This document shows positions 27,015 to 36,300 of a stretch of DNA of 43,867 nucleotides, piece by piece. The notes under the pieces were generated by a model. The model was not told the origin of the DNA and did no database searches. It worked only from the letters and a program-made list of their open reading frames with translations. The stretch covers positions 1 through 43,867 of the forward strand of contig JAFGSJ010000134.1 in the NCBI GenBank assembly GCA_016934675.1. Direction: 5' to 3'. Numbering within the stretch: position 1 is the stretch's first letter; each line of letters begins with the position of its first letter. The stretch is from a bacterium (GTDB lineage: Bacteria > CSSED10-310 > JAFGSJ01). Made by a program: the position numbers and the translations under genes.

Positions 27015-28256
27015 ATGAAACGCCTGGCTGTCATTGACCTGTTGTTCAATTGGCCTCCCGATGGGGGAGCCCGGATCGATATCAAGGAAATAGCCAGTCG
27101 TCTGCGAAGAGACATGACGGTGACCATGTTCGTCCCTGATTTTCAAACGCGGTGTCGTCGAGGCGATATCAGGGAGGAGCTCGATTTCGAGGTCCGGACC
27201 ATTCCTTTTGACCACTACAGTTTCAATTTTTATCAGGTCGCCAAGACGTTTCTCAGGGAAATGCAGAGGTACAGACCGGACCATGTGCTGCTGGCCGATG
27301 GTTGGTATCTCAAGCCGTATCTGGCTATTGCCCTGGCTGATTATGCCCCGATTCTCAGGTTCTATGCCTATGAGTCTCTCTGTCTACGATCACACGGCAT
27401 TCTTTTTGTCAACAACCAGTATTGCCCCGTCGATTTTCTGGCAGGTTCCAAGGCTGAGGTCCGTCAATGTATTAACTGCGGCCAGGAACTTTTCCATCGT
27501 CAGCACAATCATCATTATGGACAGGAATTTTACAGCGCCCTGGCCCACAAGCCGGCATATCGTACAACAGTGATCAGGGCTTTACAAGCTGCCCGAACCA
27601 TCATCTGTTACAATGAATTGATCGGGGAACGGGTCAGGCGGTACAATCCTGATGTCAGAATAGTCCCCTCAGGTGTTGACTGCGATCTTTTCAAACCGGA
27701 CCATTGTGCTCGGACTTCGGACCCACAAGGAGGAACTGGCTCGAAACCACAAATAATCTTCATGCCGGGCCGGGCCGAGGACCCGGTCAAAGGTTTCGCC
27801 TTACTGCAGCAGGCAGCCCAGATACTCCGCACCAAACGGCAGGATTTTGAAATCCGGTTTACTGCTCTCAGTCCGGTTGAACCCGAAGAATCCTATATCA
27901 AAAACGTAGGCTGGCTGAGCCATGATTCGCTGCCTGAGCTGTATAACGCCTCTCATTTTTGTGTCATACCCTCGATATGGGCCGAACCATTCGGAATTAT
28001 TACACTTGAAGCCATGGCCTGCGAGAAACCGGTCATCATTTTCAATCGGGGTAATTTGGCCGGTTTGGTTGAACATGAAAAAAGCGGTCTTGTCGTGTCC
28101 GATGGAGATGTGATTGCCCTGTCAGCGGCCATGGACCGCTTGCTGACTGACGGAAGATCGGTCGAGCTCATGGGACGAACAGCTCGCCAAAAAGTGGTCC
28201 TCGGCTATACCTGGGACCATCTGGTCAAGACATATTATCAACCTCTTTTCAATTGA
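27015..28256 (+). CDS. Glycosyltransferase, GT4-like (GT-B fold)
   Basis: A 413-residue cytosolic or membrane-associated enzyme likely to transfer a sugar from a nucleotide-sugar to a lipid-linked glycan. The C-terminal Rossmann half carries the GT4 signature: PSGVDCDLF, MPGRAEDPVKG, then EPFGIITLEAMACEKPVI with the two spaced glutamates of the E-x7-E motif (about residues 322-330). The N-terminal half includes GARIDIKEIASRL, as in other GT4 acceptor domains. A cluster of cysteines near residues 138-156 (QYC, QCINCGQ) and a histidine-rich HRQHNHHYG stretch are unusual and look like a small zinc-binding insertion. The start follows an AAAGAG stretch. It lies between the ligase gene and an unknown gene that starts 24 nt later. 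Confidence 0.88.
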   Translation: MKRLAVIDLLFNWPPDGGARIDIKEIASRLRRDMTVTMFVPDFQTRCRRGDIREELDFEVRTIPFDHYSFNFYQVAKTFLREMQRYRPDHVLLADGWYLKPYLAIALADYAPILRFYAYESLCLRSHGILFVNNQYCPVDFLAGSKAEVRQCINCGQELFHRQHNHHYGQEFYSALAHKPAYRTTVIRALQAARTIICYNELIGERVRRYNPDVRIVPSGVDCDLFKPDHCARTSDPQGGTGSKPQIIFMPGRAEDPVKGFALLQQAAQILRTKRQDFEIRFTALSPVEPEESYIKNVGWLSHDSLPELYNASHFCVIPSIWAEPFGIITLEAMACEKPVIIFNRGNLAGLVEHEKSGLVVSDGDVIALSAAMDRLLTDGRSVELMGRTARQKVVLGYTWDHLVKTYYQPLFN

Positions 28257-28280
28257 GTCGGTCTTCAGTGGAAAATAATC

Positions 28281-28865
28281 ATGACACAAGCCCAAAACGT
28301 ATTCGAGTCTGAACACAAGCCCTTGAACATGTTCTTACGCCTCAGGCACACCTTGAAACACGGACGTCTTCTCCTGATTGGCACGAGTTTCCCCAGTCAT
28401 ATCGAGCATGTCCTTTCCTGCCTCGAGCAGGTCCTGCCCAGAGAGAATATCAAACTCCTGATTTCAGACAAACTTGTCCCACGTATTGCATTACAACTGG
28501 ACGATCTTGATTACACAGCTCTCCCTGCCTGGGGTCCCCTCAGTTTCAAATGGACCTGGACCCTGGTCCGTGAGCTGAGACAACAGCGTTTCGAGCATGT
28601 GCTCCTGCTGTATCATGATCCTGAACGGCGAGGGAACAGACGAGCGGAATGCCTCAGCCTCTGTTGTGCGGACCACATCATCATGGGCCATTCGGTGCAA
28701 GGCGATCTGCATCAATTTACCCGCAGCACCTTTGTCCGGAATTTTGTCGTGAAGACCCAATTCGAGTCAAGCCTGGGAAGGTTTTTCTTTTTACTGTATC
28801 TGTTCGGGGTCCGAATAAGGGCCATGTTTGACCGTACGGGTCGTCGACTTTTGTGGCCGCGCTGA
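28281..28865 (+). CDS. Unknown protein of the glycan cluster
   Basis: A 194-residue protein. The central part (about residues 30-130) has the alternating beta/alpha pattern of a single Rossmann-like domain, with RLLLIGTSFPSHIEHVL and FEHVLLLYHDP as its strand segments, faintly like the N-terminal half of a GT-B glycosyltransferase (for example the GT9 family). A hydrophobic stretch near residues 165-178 and a very basic tail suggest membrane association. No family is recognised with confidence, and no partner C-terminal half follows. It starts 24 nt after the GT4 gene and ends 47 nt before the radical SAM gene, so it is probably co-transcribed with both. A role in surface glycan assembly is inferred from position only. 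Confidence 0.5.
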   Translation: MTQAQNVFESEHKPLNMFLRLRHTLKHGRLLLIGTSFPSHIEHVLSCLEQVLPRENIKLLISDKLVPRIALQLDDLDYTALPAWGPLSFKWTWTLVRELRQQRFEHVLLLYHDPERRGNRRAECLSLCCADHIIMGHSVQGDLHQFTRSTFVRNFVVKTQFESSLGRFFFLLYLFGVRIRAMFDRTGRRLLWPR

Positions 28866-28912
28866 CAATGCGTCTAATACGTCCTATAACACACTTAAAC
28901 AGTTCATAAAGG

Positions 28913-30400
28913 ATGATGAGCGTGAAGATATTTCTTGGCAATGCCCCGTGGAATAAGTCTGGTTTTTATGGAGTCCGGGCCGGCTCGCGTTGGCCCCATT
29001 TCGAGCATGCTCAATCTGAATACATGCCCTTTCCTTTTTTCCTGGCGTATTCGTCGGCTTTGCTGAAGAGGGAGGGGTTCGAGGTGAGACTGGTCGATGC
29101 GATCGCAGCAAAACTCACCTCTCAGGAATTTTTGGATGATATCGTCCGGTTCAAACCGGAGGTACTGGTGCTGGAAGTATCAACGATCTCGATCAAGACC
29201 GACCTTGACTATGCTCATCAGGTCCGGACATTGCTCGGTTCCGATTGCACGATCGTCTTTTGTGGCCTGCATACCGAGATGTATCAACCCGCTTTCCTGG
29301 AACAGAATCCCGAGATCGATCTCATCTTGATCGGGGAATACGAACAGACCCTCTTGGAGCTCGTCCGTTCGGGACTTGACCGGGAAACATTGAGGTCCGT
29401 CCCTGGCATTGTCTATCGCGATCGGGCCGGGCAACCCCATCTGACCGGACCGCGTCCGATTATGACTGACCTCGATCAGCTTCCCTGGCCCGACCGGGAC
29501 AGTGTGCCCATGGCCAATTACTGTGATACGCCAGGCCAAATCCCGCGGCCCAGCGTGCAGATGTGGGCTTCACGAGGTTGTCCATTCCAGTGCATTTTTT
29601 GTGCCTGGCCCCAGATCATGTACGGCGGACATCACTATCGGACACGCGATCCGATCGATGTCATCGATGAAATGGAATGGCTCGTTAAAGAAAAGGGATT
29701 TCGCTCGGTCTACTTCGATGACGATACCTTTAATATCGGTAAACCGAGAATCCTAAGCATGTGTTCTGAGATCGAGAAACGTCGGCTCAATGTTCCCTGG
29801 GCAATCATGGCCCGAGCTGACACCATGGACCAGGAAATGCTGTTGGCTTTAAAACGGGCTGGACTGCATGCCCTTAAATATGGTGTCGAGTCGGCTGAGC
29901 AGTCACTGGTCGACCGGGCCGGAAAAAAACTCGACCTTGAAAAAGTAAGAAAAATTGTGCGTGCCACTCAAAAACTGGGGATTTTCATACACCTTACCTT
30001 TACCTTTGGTTTGCCCGGTGAGACCAAAGAAACGATTGAGAAAACCATAAAACTTGCCTGTGAACTCAATCCTGACAGCCTTCAGTTTTCGATCATAACA
30101 CCCTTTCCCGGCAGTAAACTCTATCGCGAACTCGAACAAAAAGGCCACCTGCTCAGTAAAAATTGGGAAGAGTATGATGGTTATAACACGGCTGTGATCA
30201 GGACAGATACCTTGACGAAACAGGACCTTGAACAAGCCCTGCATCGGGCCTTGTCTACCTGGGAGCACCATCGCTTTGTCCAAGGGCTCAGTACCGAACC
30301 AATTAAACTTCTCAAACGTGCCCTGAAGAATCCTCACGGTGCTCTCCAACGCCTGAGACGTGTGTTCAGAACGAGCTGGCACCAGCATTTTCAGGAATGA
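28913..30400 (+). CDS. B12-binding-domain radical SAM protein
   Basis: A 495-residue protein. Residues about 5-140 form a cobalamin-binding-like domain, followed by a radical SAM core whose cluster ligands are Cys223-x3-Cys227-x2-Cys230 (CPFQCIFC). Further family marks are VYFDDDTF (about 267), YGVESAEQ (about 324) and FGLPGETKET (about 365). This group includes B12-dependent methylases and enzymes modifying lipids, hopanoids and cofactors, so substrate is open; position in a glycan cluster suggests lipid or sugar modification. Three starts compete: ATG 28913, ATG 28916 and GTG 28922. AAAGG ends at 28912, so the GTG has the best spacing (9 nt), but the ATG is kept here. It is only distantly similar in arrangement to the radical SAM protein at 6773. 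Confidence 0.87.
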   Translation: MMSVKIFLGNAPWNKSGFYGVRAGSRWPHFEHAQSEYMPFPFFLAYSSALLKREGFEVRLVDAIAAKLTSQEFLDDIVRFKPEVLVLEVSTISIKTDLDYAHQVRTLLGSDCTIVFCGLHTEMYQPAFLEQNPEIDLILIGEYEQTLLELVRSGLDRETLRSVPGIVYRDRAGQPHLTGPRPIMTDLDQLPWPDRDSVPMANYCDTPGQIPRPSVQMWASRGCPFQCIFCAWPQIMYGGHHYRTRDPIDVIDEMEWLVKEKGFRSVYFDDDTFNIGKPRILSMCSEIEKRRLNVPWAIMARADTMDQEMLLALKRAGLHALKYGVESAEQSLVDRAGKKLDLEKVRKIVRATQKLGIFIHLTFTFGLPGETKETIEKTIKLACELNPDSLQFSIITPFPGSKLYRELEQKGHLLSKNWEEYDGYNTAVIRTDTLTKQDLEQALHRALSTWEHHRFVQGLSTEPIKLLKRALKNPHGALQRLRRVFRTSWHQHFQE

Positions 30401-30424
30401 GTTTTGCTTCGATGAGGACCAACC

Positions 30425-31579
30425 ATGAAGCCTAAAAAAAACCTGGCTTTTCTATTCTATTTTCTTTTGATCACAAGTGTCGTTTCTGTGAGTTTAGGCA
30501 TCGGCTTAGGTATCTCGCTCCTGGTTTTTCCTGAAGTGGGCCAACCTGGGGGCTGGCAGGCTTTGACTCCGATTGGCCCGACCTCTGTCAGGACATTCAT
30601 CGCACTTGACCACAACACCATTCTGGCCGGTTTGCAGGTTATGAGGGAAAATTCCGGTGGCCTCATAAAGACGTCTGATCGAGGTAAAAGCTGGCAACGC
30701 CAGCCCCAGATTCCTTCGACGAATCAAGTCACAGCCATTATTCGTCCCGACAAACAAGGCCCGCGTTTGTTTCTTTCAATGTTCAATAATGATCTCAACG
30801 GTAAGGGGGGGGTGTATTGCAGCGAGGATTTGGGCAACACCTGGACCAGGACCTGCTTCCTCGAAGAGCTGACAGATGTCCGTTCCCTCGCTTATTTTCC
30901 GGGAAAAGCAGACCATATTCTGGCCGGGACAGTCAGACAGGGCGTCTTTGTATCACAGGACCGGGGCCTGACCTGGACTAGTAGGAATAGCGGTCTGACT
31001 TCTCTGTCGATCCAGCATGTGGCAGTTAATCCGCTCAACCCGGACCTCGTTTTTGCAGCCACAAACGTTGGCCTGTTCAGGTCGAATGACCGGGCGGCTT
31101 CATGGCATTTCTGTCCATTGTCAGACTCATCTCGGGCGATGATGTGTCTGCTGGTTGTATGCCATCCCAGCAACCCTGCTTATGTTTATGCCCTCGAGCG
31201 GCCACAAGGACCAAAAACCCTGATCTGGCAGTCTCATGATACCGGTCTAACCTGGCAGCTTTGCGGCCGAAAAGGTCTGCCCGCTGAATTTCATCCGCGC
31301 TACTTGACTATCGATCCTTACAGACCCGAAACGATTTACCTGGCTACAGTATATGATGGGATCTATGTGAGCACGAACGGTGGTCAGAGCTGGTTGGAAA
31401 TGAATAGGGGTTTTCCTGTCAAGCAGGCCAATATCATTACCCATGTTTTGGGTTTCTGGCCGATCAACAACGGACAGCATGCCTTGATTGCCGGTACTGA
31501 TTATCAGGGGACGATCTATGTCACGCCTTTGCATCAATCGCTCTTTCAAAGATTTGCTTTATATGTAAGAAGTCTTTAG
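30425..31579 (+). CDS. Ycf48/BNR-repeat beta-propeller protein, membrane-anchored
   Basis: A 384-residue protein with an N-terminal membrane segment (about residues 9-32, hydrophobic with Gly) and a propeller made of BNR/Asp-box repeats. Six can be seen: TSDRGKSW, SEDLGNTW, SQDRGLTW, SNDRAASW, SHDTGLTW and STNGGQSW. The arrangement matches the Ycf48/HCF136 class, first known from photosystem II assembly but found widely in non-photosynthetic bacteria as extracytoplasmic assembly, glycan-binding or sialidase-like folds. No catalytic sialidase residues were recognised. The start is supported by GAGG seven bases before the ATG. Gaps of 24 nt on the upstream side and 43 nt on the downstream side suggest co-transcription with the radical SAM and S41 genes. 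Confidence 0.8.
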   Translation: MKPKKNLAFLFYFLLITSVVSVSLGIGLGISLLVFPEVGQPGGWQALTPIGPTSVRTFIALDHNTILAGLQVMRENSGGLIKTSDRGKSWQRQPQIPSTNQVTAIIRPDKQGPRLFLSMFNNDLNGKGGVYCSEDLGNTWTRTCFLEELTDVRSLAYFPGKADHILAGTVRQGVFVSQDRGLTWTSRNSGLTSLSIQHVAVNPLNPDLVFAATNVGLFRSNDRAASWHFCPLSDSSRAMMCLLVVCHPSNPAYVYALERPQGPKTLIWQSHDTGLTWQLCGRKGLPAEFHPRYLTIDPYRPETIYLATVYDGIYVSTNGGQSWLEMNRGFPVKQANIITHVLGFWPINNGQHALIAGTDYQGTIYVTPLHQSLFQRFALYVRSL

Positions 31580-31622
31580 AAAATGTTGTGCACATGTTCA
31601 TTCAGGACCAAAGGAGGCCATC

Positions 31623-33326
31623 ATGTTGCGTAAAGTACTAAGTACAATAGTTGTATTCGTTTGTTTGGTGTCAGGCATCTATCTGACGGCTTGCTGTTGC
31701 AGCGATGATGATGACGACAACAACGATAATGGACCAAATACTGGCTTGACGATCGAGCAGCGACTGGCTGATTTCGAACATCTGGTTCACATGGTCAACA
31801 AATACTATGGTCCCATCGCTTGGAAAGAGGAGGGGATCGGGTTCGACATTTTAGGTTCGGCATCGGACTTTCAGAATCGAATCTTCGATACGCAGAACGA
31901 TCTCGAATTCTTGGAGATTGTGTTCGATTATATCGCGAATTTTCAGGACGGGCATACGAGCTTTTCTCTGCCGTCAGACTACCGGGCCAGTCTCGATTTC
32001 AATGTAGACCTGTATGAGGGCAAACTGCTGGTCGATACGATCTATGATCAGAGCTTGCCTCTGGAAATCGGCTCAGAAATAGTGACCATGGACGGTGAAA
32101 GTGCAGAAGAGATGATTGACCGGTTCAAAATGTACATGCCCAGCGGGTCCGATCTCTGTACACGCCGTTGGGCGACAACGCTTGTGACCCATAGGGCCCA
32201 GCAGATGTTGCCAGAGATCACATCGGGAGATGTACAAATCCTGGTCAGAAACCTGGACGGGGGTGAAAAGACAGTGACTATGACCTGGAAAACAAGTGGT
32301 ACGCCTTACTTTTCGGGACATTACGACAATCCGTTCGATCAGACCGGCGCATCCGGGTATGATGATCTGCGTGACCGTCTGCAAAGGATTGAGCTGCCAC
32401 AAACCAGACGGGACTTCCTGATCAATCTTTACAAATACGGTCATCGAGCACCCAGTTTTGACTTGCCGGCAGGTTTCAACCAGAGACTCGGATCGGGCAC
32501 AGACGAATTTTTTTCCGGGACATATCCGGCCGGGGGTAAGACCATCGGCCTTCTTCGTGTTCCCAAAATGTACGTGAACCGTTCTTCTTCGCTCGAGACC
32601 TTGGCGACAGAAATAGTAGAACTCGATCAGATCACGGATGGTCTGGTCATCGATATCATGGATAATCCTGGTGGCGAAGTCGATTTCTGTAACTATCTAT
32701 CCCGTTATTTACATCGGGAACAGTTTGCCCAGGTCCTGTTCGCTCTTCGGCCCACCATGGAGATACTCTTGAGTATTCAAGACGCTCTCGAGACGGATAT
32801 GCCTGATGAGATTCGAGCTTATTATGAATATCTCTATGATCAAATCTATGAAGCTTTCACGACCGATAAGACACTGACCGATCCGATCTCACTCGATTAT
32901 AACGCCTTGGGGCTGATGATGGAGCCTGCCCGGGATGATCAGGGCAATCCGATCGGTTATTCAAAACCCATTGTCGTCCTGATCAATGAACTTTCCATCA
33001 GTGGTGGCGACTATTTTCCGGCGACCATCAAGGACAGCGGTCGGGCGACCCTGGTCGGAAAACGCACTGCCGGAGGCGGCGGCCATATCGTTGGCTATGA
33101 ATATGAGTTACCCTATACTGAAGCATCGATCAGCCTGACCGGATCACTGATGGTCAGATCACAATCAGAGAGCGGTTCTGATTTCCCCGGATCATTCTAC
33201 ATCGAAAACGTGGGCGTGTATCCTCACATCGAATATGATTATCAGAATCTGGATGATTTGCTTCATGGTGGCCAGAAGTATGTAGCCTTTTTCACGGAGG
33301 TCATACTCGAGAAAATCAACGAATAG
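31623..33326 (+). CDS. S41-family peptidase-like lipoprotein
   Basis: A 567-residue envelope protein. The signal peptide ends in a lipobox-like LTAC, so the mature N-terminus is probably a lipidated cysteine, followed by a very acidic linker (SDDDDDNNDN). A C-terminal-processing-peptidase (S41) domain covers about residues 310-530, and a PDZ-like region may lie at about 120-220. The nucleophile position is Ser460 in the NELSISGGD segment. Compared with E. coli Tsp (Ser430/Lys455), the lysine 25 residues downstream is replaced by Gly485 in TAGGGG, as in the IRBP/tricorn-like branch, so classic Ser-Lys dyad catalysis is unlikely. AAAGGAGG precedes the ATG by six bases. Its stop codon directly abuts the converging Ig-repeat gene. 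Confidence 0.85.
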   Translation: MLRKVLSTIVVFVCLVSGIYLTACCCSDDDDDNNDNGPNTGLTIEQRLADFEHLVHMVNKYYGPIAWKEEGIGFDILGSASDFQNRIFDTQNDLEFLEIVFDYIANFQDGHTSFSLPSDYRASLDFNVDLYEGKLLVDTIYDQSLPLEIGSEIVTMDGESAEEMIDRFKMYMPSGSDLCTRRWATTLVTHRAQQMLPEITSGDVQILVRNLDGGEKTVTMTWKTSGTPYFSGHYDNPFDQTGASGYDDLRDRLQRIELPQTRRDFLINLYKYGHRAPSFDLPAGFNQRLGSGTDEFFSGTYPAGGKTIGLLRVPKMYVNRSSSLETLATEIVELDQITDGLVIDIMDNPGGEVDFCNYLSRYLHREQFAQVLFALRPTMEILLSIQDALETDMPDEIRAYYEYLYDQIYEAFTTDKTLTDPISLDYNALGLMMEPARDDQGNPIGYSKPIVVLINELSISGGDYFPATIKDSGRATLVGKRTAGGGGHIVGYEYELPYTEASISLTGSLMVRSQSESGSDFPGSFYIENVGVYPHIEYDYQNLDDLLHGGQKYVAFFTEVILEKINE

Positions 33327-36300
33327 TTAGAAGCCGGCCATGAACCTGTAAAAAATCTGCAGGGTCGCTTTGGTGAAAATCACTTCGGACTCGGTCTGTT
33401 CGTCGGCGAAATCATCGATATTAGTGCTGGCTGAGGGTGAGACGATTCTCGAGAACGAGTCTTCGATTGACATTTGCAGATCCTCGTCATCACTCGGGCT
33501 GGATTCATCTTCTGGAGTGGCCAGAATATCGTCTTCGCTTTCGGCAAAGAACCATTCTTCGACCTGGTCCTCAGTTGGCACCAGCGAATAGTTAAGCTCG
33601 CATGAGCCTTCCGCGGAACCGCGTTCGCTGGTTATGGTGACGAACATGGTACCCGATTTGGTTTGGTGAGGCAACTCGAATTCGAGTTTGGCATTCCGGG
33701 GGAAAACGTACAGTTCGAACGGTCTGCCATCCGGCGCGATCATGGCCACATAAAACTGTTCTTTATCACTGATATAATTTCCAAGCGAGTCCTTGATCGG
33801 TAGGGTGGTAATGGTAACGGCGCGTTGTTCCCCGATGATGATGTCATGGTGCGAAGGCAACAGAGTGATTTCACCGTGAGGTTGACCGGGTGTCAACGAG
33901 ATTTCCAGGTTGCCTATGGCATTGCCCGGTTTGGTCCAGGCGATTATTGTGGCTATGCCAGCTTGTTTCGAGGCCTGTAATCTGGCTTGAAAAGACCCGT
34001 CTATCAGACTGAGACTGAAGGGTTTCTCGGTCACGACAGCATCCTGCTCATCGAGAAAAGTGCCCAGGTCTGTTTCAAGCTGGACCAATGTTCCTTCAGC
34101 AACCACATTTCCATAAGCGTCGGTAATCGGCAGACAGGTGATCGTGGTTACCGAGACACCATCGGCTTCAATTAACATGGGCTCAGCCTTCAGTTTTATA
34201 TTCCGGGCCGCTTCACCGGGCAGGAATGTAATCGCGAGCTGACCGCTGGCATCCCCAGTCAGGCTCTTCACCTGAATATGGGCTTGCCCGGCTTTCTTCG
34301 ATGCGCGCAAGGCAAAGGAAATCCGGCCCTCGACACTTGGAATCATGACGCCGGTTTCGCGGACTTCACCCTGGGGGGCAGCTATGCTTCCCTTGTCAGA
34401 GCTGACCAGGAACATCGTACCATCTTTGACGACAGTGTCCCGACCGGTCAAAATAGGCGAACTTGTGATCGTCAGAGTTGATTTGCCATCAGCACTCAAC
34501 TCGAGACTGTCCGATTCGAGAACGATAGTCCCGGTCGGATCAACCGACATGAGCTGTAAATCGAGTGAACCCGAAGCATCTCCATGGATAGAACGCAGAC
34601 TGATTGTGACCGGACCCGGTTCTGAAGGGACCTGATACAAACAACTGACCCGTCCGTTTCTGGATTTGACCTCTATCTCCGTTCCCGGTTCGGGATGATC
34701 GCCTTCGAGTAAAAGCGAACCTGCCGTGACTTTCATGGTGAAAGGTTCGTCATCGAGAACGGACATGCCCAGATCAGTCCGGATATCCTCTGTCTCAATA
34801 TGGACCTGACTGCTGGCGTCGGCTCCAATTTCACGCTGCATGGGTTCGGAAAAGCCGATCGGGCCTGTCGGCAGGGGACGTTGAAAAGAAAGAGTAAGAG
34901 TACCCCGTGATTGTTCATTATCTGATATAACCGAGACCAGGACCGTATCCGTTACACGCACAGGCACAATCTCGAAAGAGATGGCCCCATTCCGAGTTCG
35001 GACATCAAACTCAGGACTGGGTCCATCCATTTCTTCCGTCTGTCCGGAACTGCCCTCTACCCTGACATGAAAAAGCAGACCGTTTTCCACTTGCCGACCG
35101 TATATATCGGTTATCGTCTCGGAGATGACTGGGACCTTTGTTGTCCCATCGGCGGGGTGCGTTTCCCGCTCAACCAAAAGAATGCAATCCGATTGTAATG
35201 GTGCTTGTTCGATAGGAAATTCGATCTGGCCGTTTGCTTCCTGGTTTGCACTGTCGATCGAGACAATCAAACGATCTGCGTCGGACCGGGCCCAGGCATA
35301 GACGAGTACATGTCCTTCCCGGACAGATACCGTCAGGTTTTCAGACCGGTCACCATCAAGCTCGGCCGCTACCAGACCGCCTTCAGACCGGACCATGCAC
35401 TCTGTCCCATCTGAAACAACATGTCCATGACGGTCTTTGATCAATCCGGATTCAAGAGCTATCGGTTCAGGATCACCGGCCATAAGCGATTCACGATTGG
35501 CGGTCAGTTGGATTTCTCCAAAAGGAGGCCCAGGAACCAGTTCAATGCTGCATGTCCCTTCGGCCGTACCTGTCTGACTCGAAAGAGTACAGCTCAAAGT
35601 CCCAATCTGTAACGATGAAATCACGTGAAAACGGACTCGGCCCAGTTCACTGGTCAAAACGATTTCATTGGCTGCCTGTTCCAAATCATCATAATATGCA
35701 AAACCGTTTTCAACTAACAATCTGAACTCAGTCCCATCCGGGATGAGTTGCCCGGCACCATCAAGAATGGCATCGCTTTCGACCTCAAGCGAGGACTCAC
35801 CATCGGCTCGTAAAGAGCCATTTTCCGGACGGAGTGTTATGGTCCCGCTGGGGGGCAGGACGATGAAATCCAATTCCAGTTCGCCATTGGCATCGCCCTG
35901 AAAAGACTGGACATTGAGTGTCAGTTGACCTGGTTTTTCGCGTTTGACCCAAAAAGAGACAATGCCTGCGACCGACTGGGCAATCAACTCATCGTGTTTC
36001 GCTTCAACTTCCGGATCGTTGTAAAGCAGGACCTCGCCTCGAGGTCGAATCAGGAAATCAGTCCCATCGTCGATGCAATTATCAAACGCATCCGTTATTG
36101 GAGTTGTAACAATTTTATAGGGTTGTTCGTTCCCGGCATACAAGACCGTGCTTTCGGCTTCAAGAGTGAAGTAACTCGCGGGCAGGCCGGGTTTGACATT
36201 CAGAATGAGCTGTCCCTGACAATCGTCATACTCCACGGCTCGGATCGTAATTGCGACCGGGCCAATCCGACTTCCACCCTTGAAATAAAAACCCACAATA

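Noticed and set aside
30425..31579. Ycf48-like protein as a sign of a photosynthetic organism
   Set aside because: The fold is widespread in non-photosynthetic bacteria and no photosystem, chlorophyll or carboxysome gene is present.
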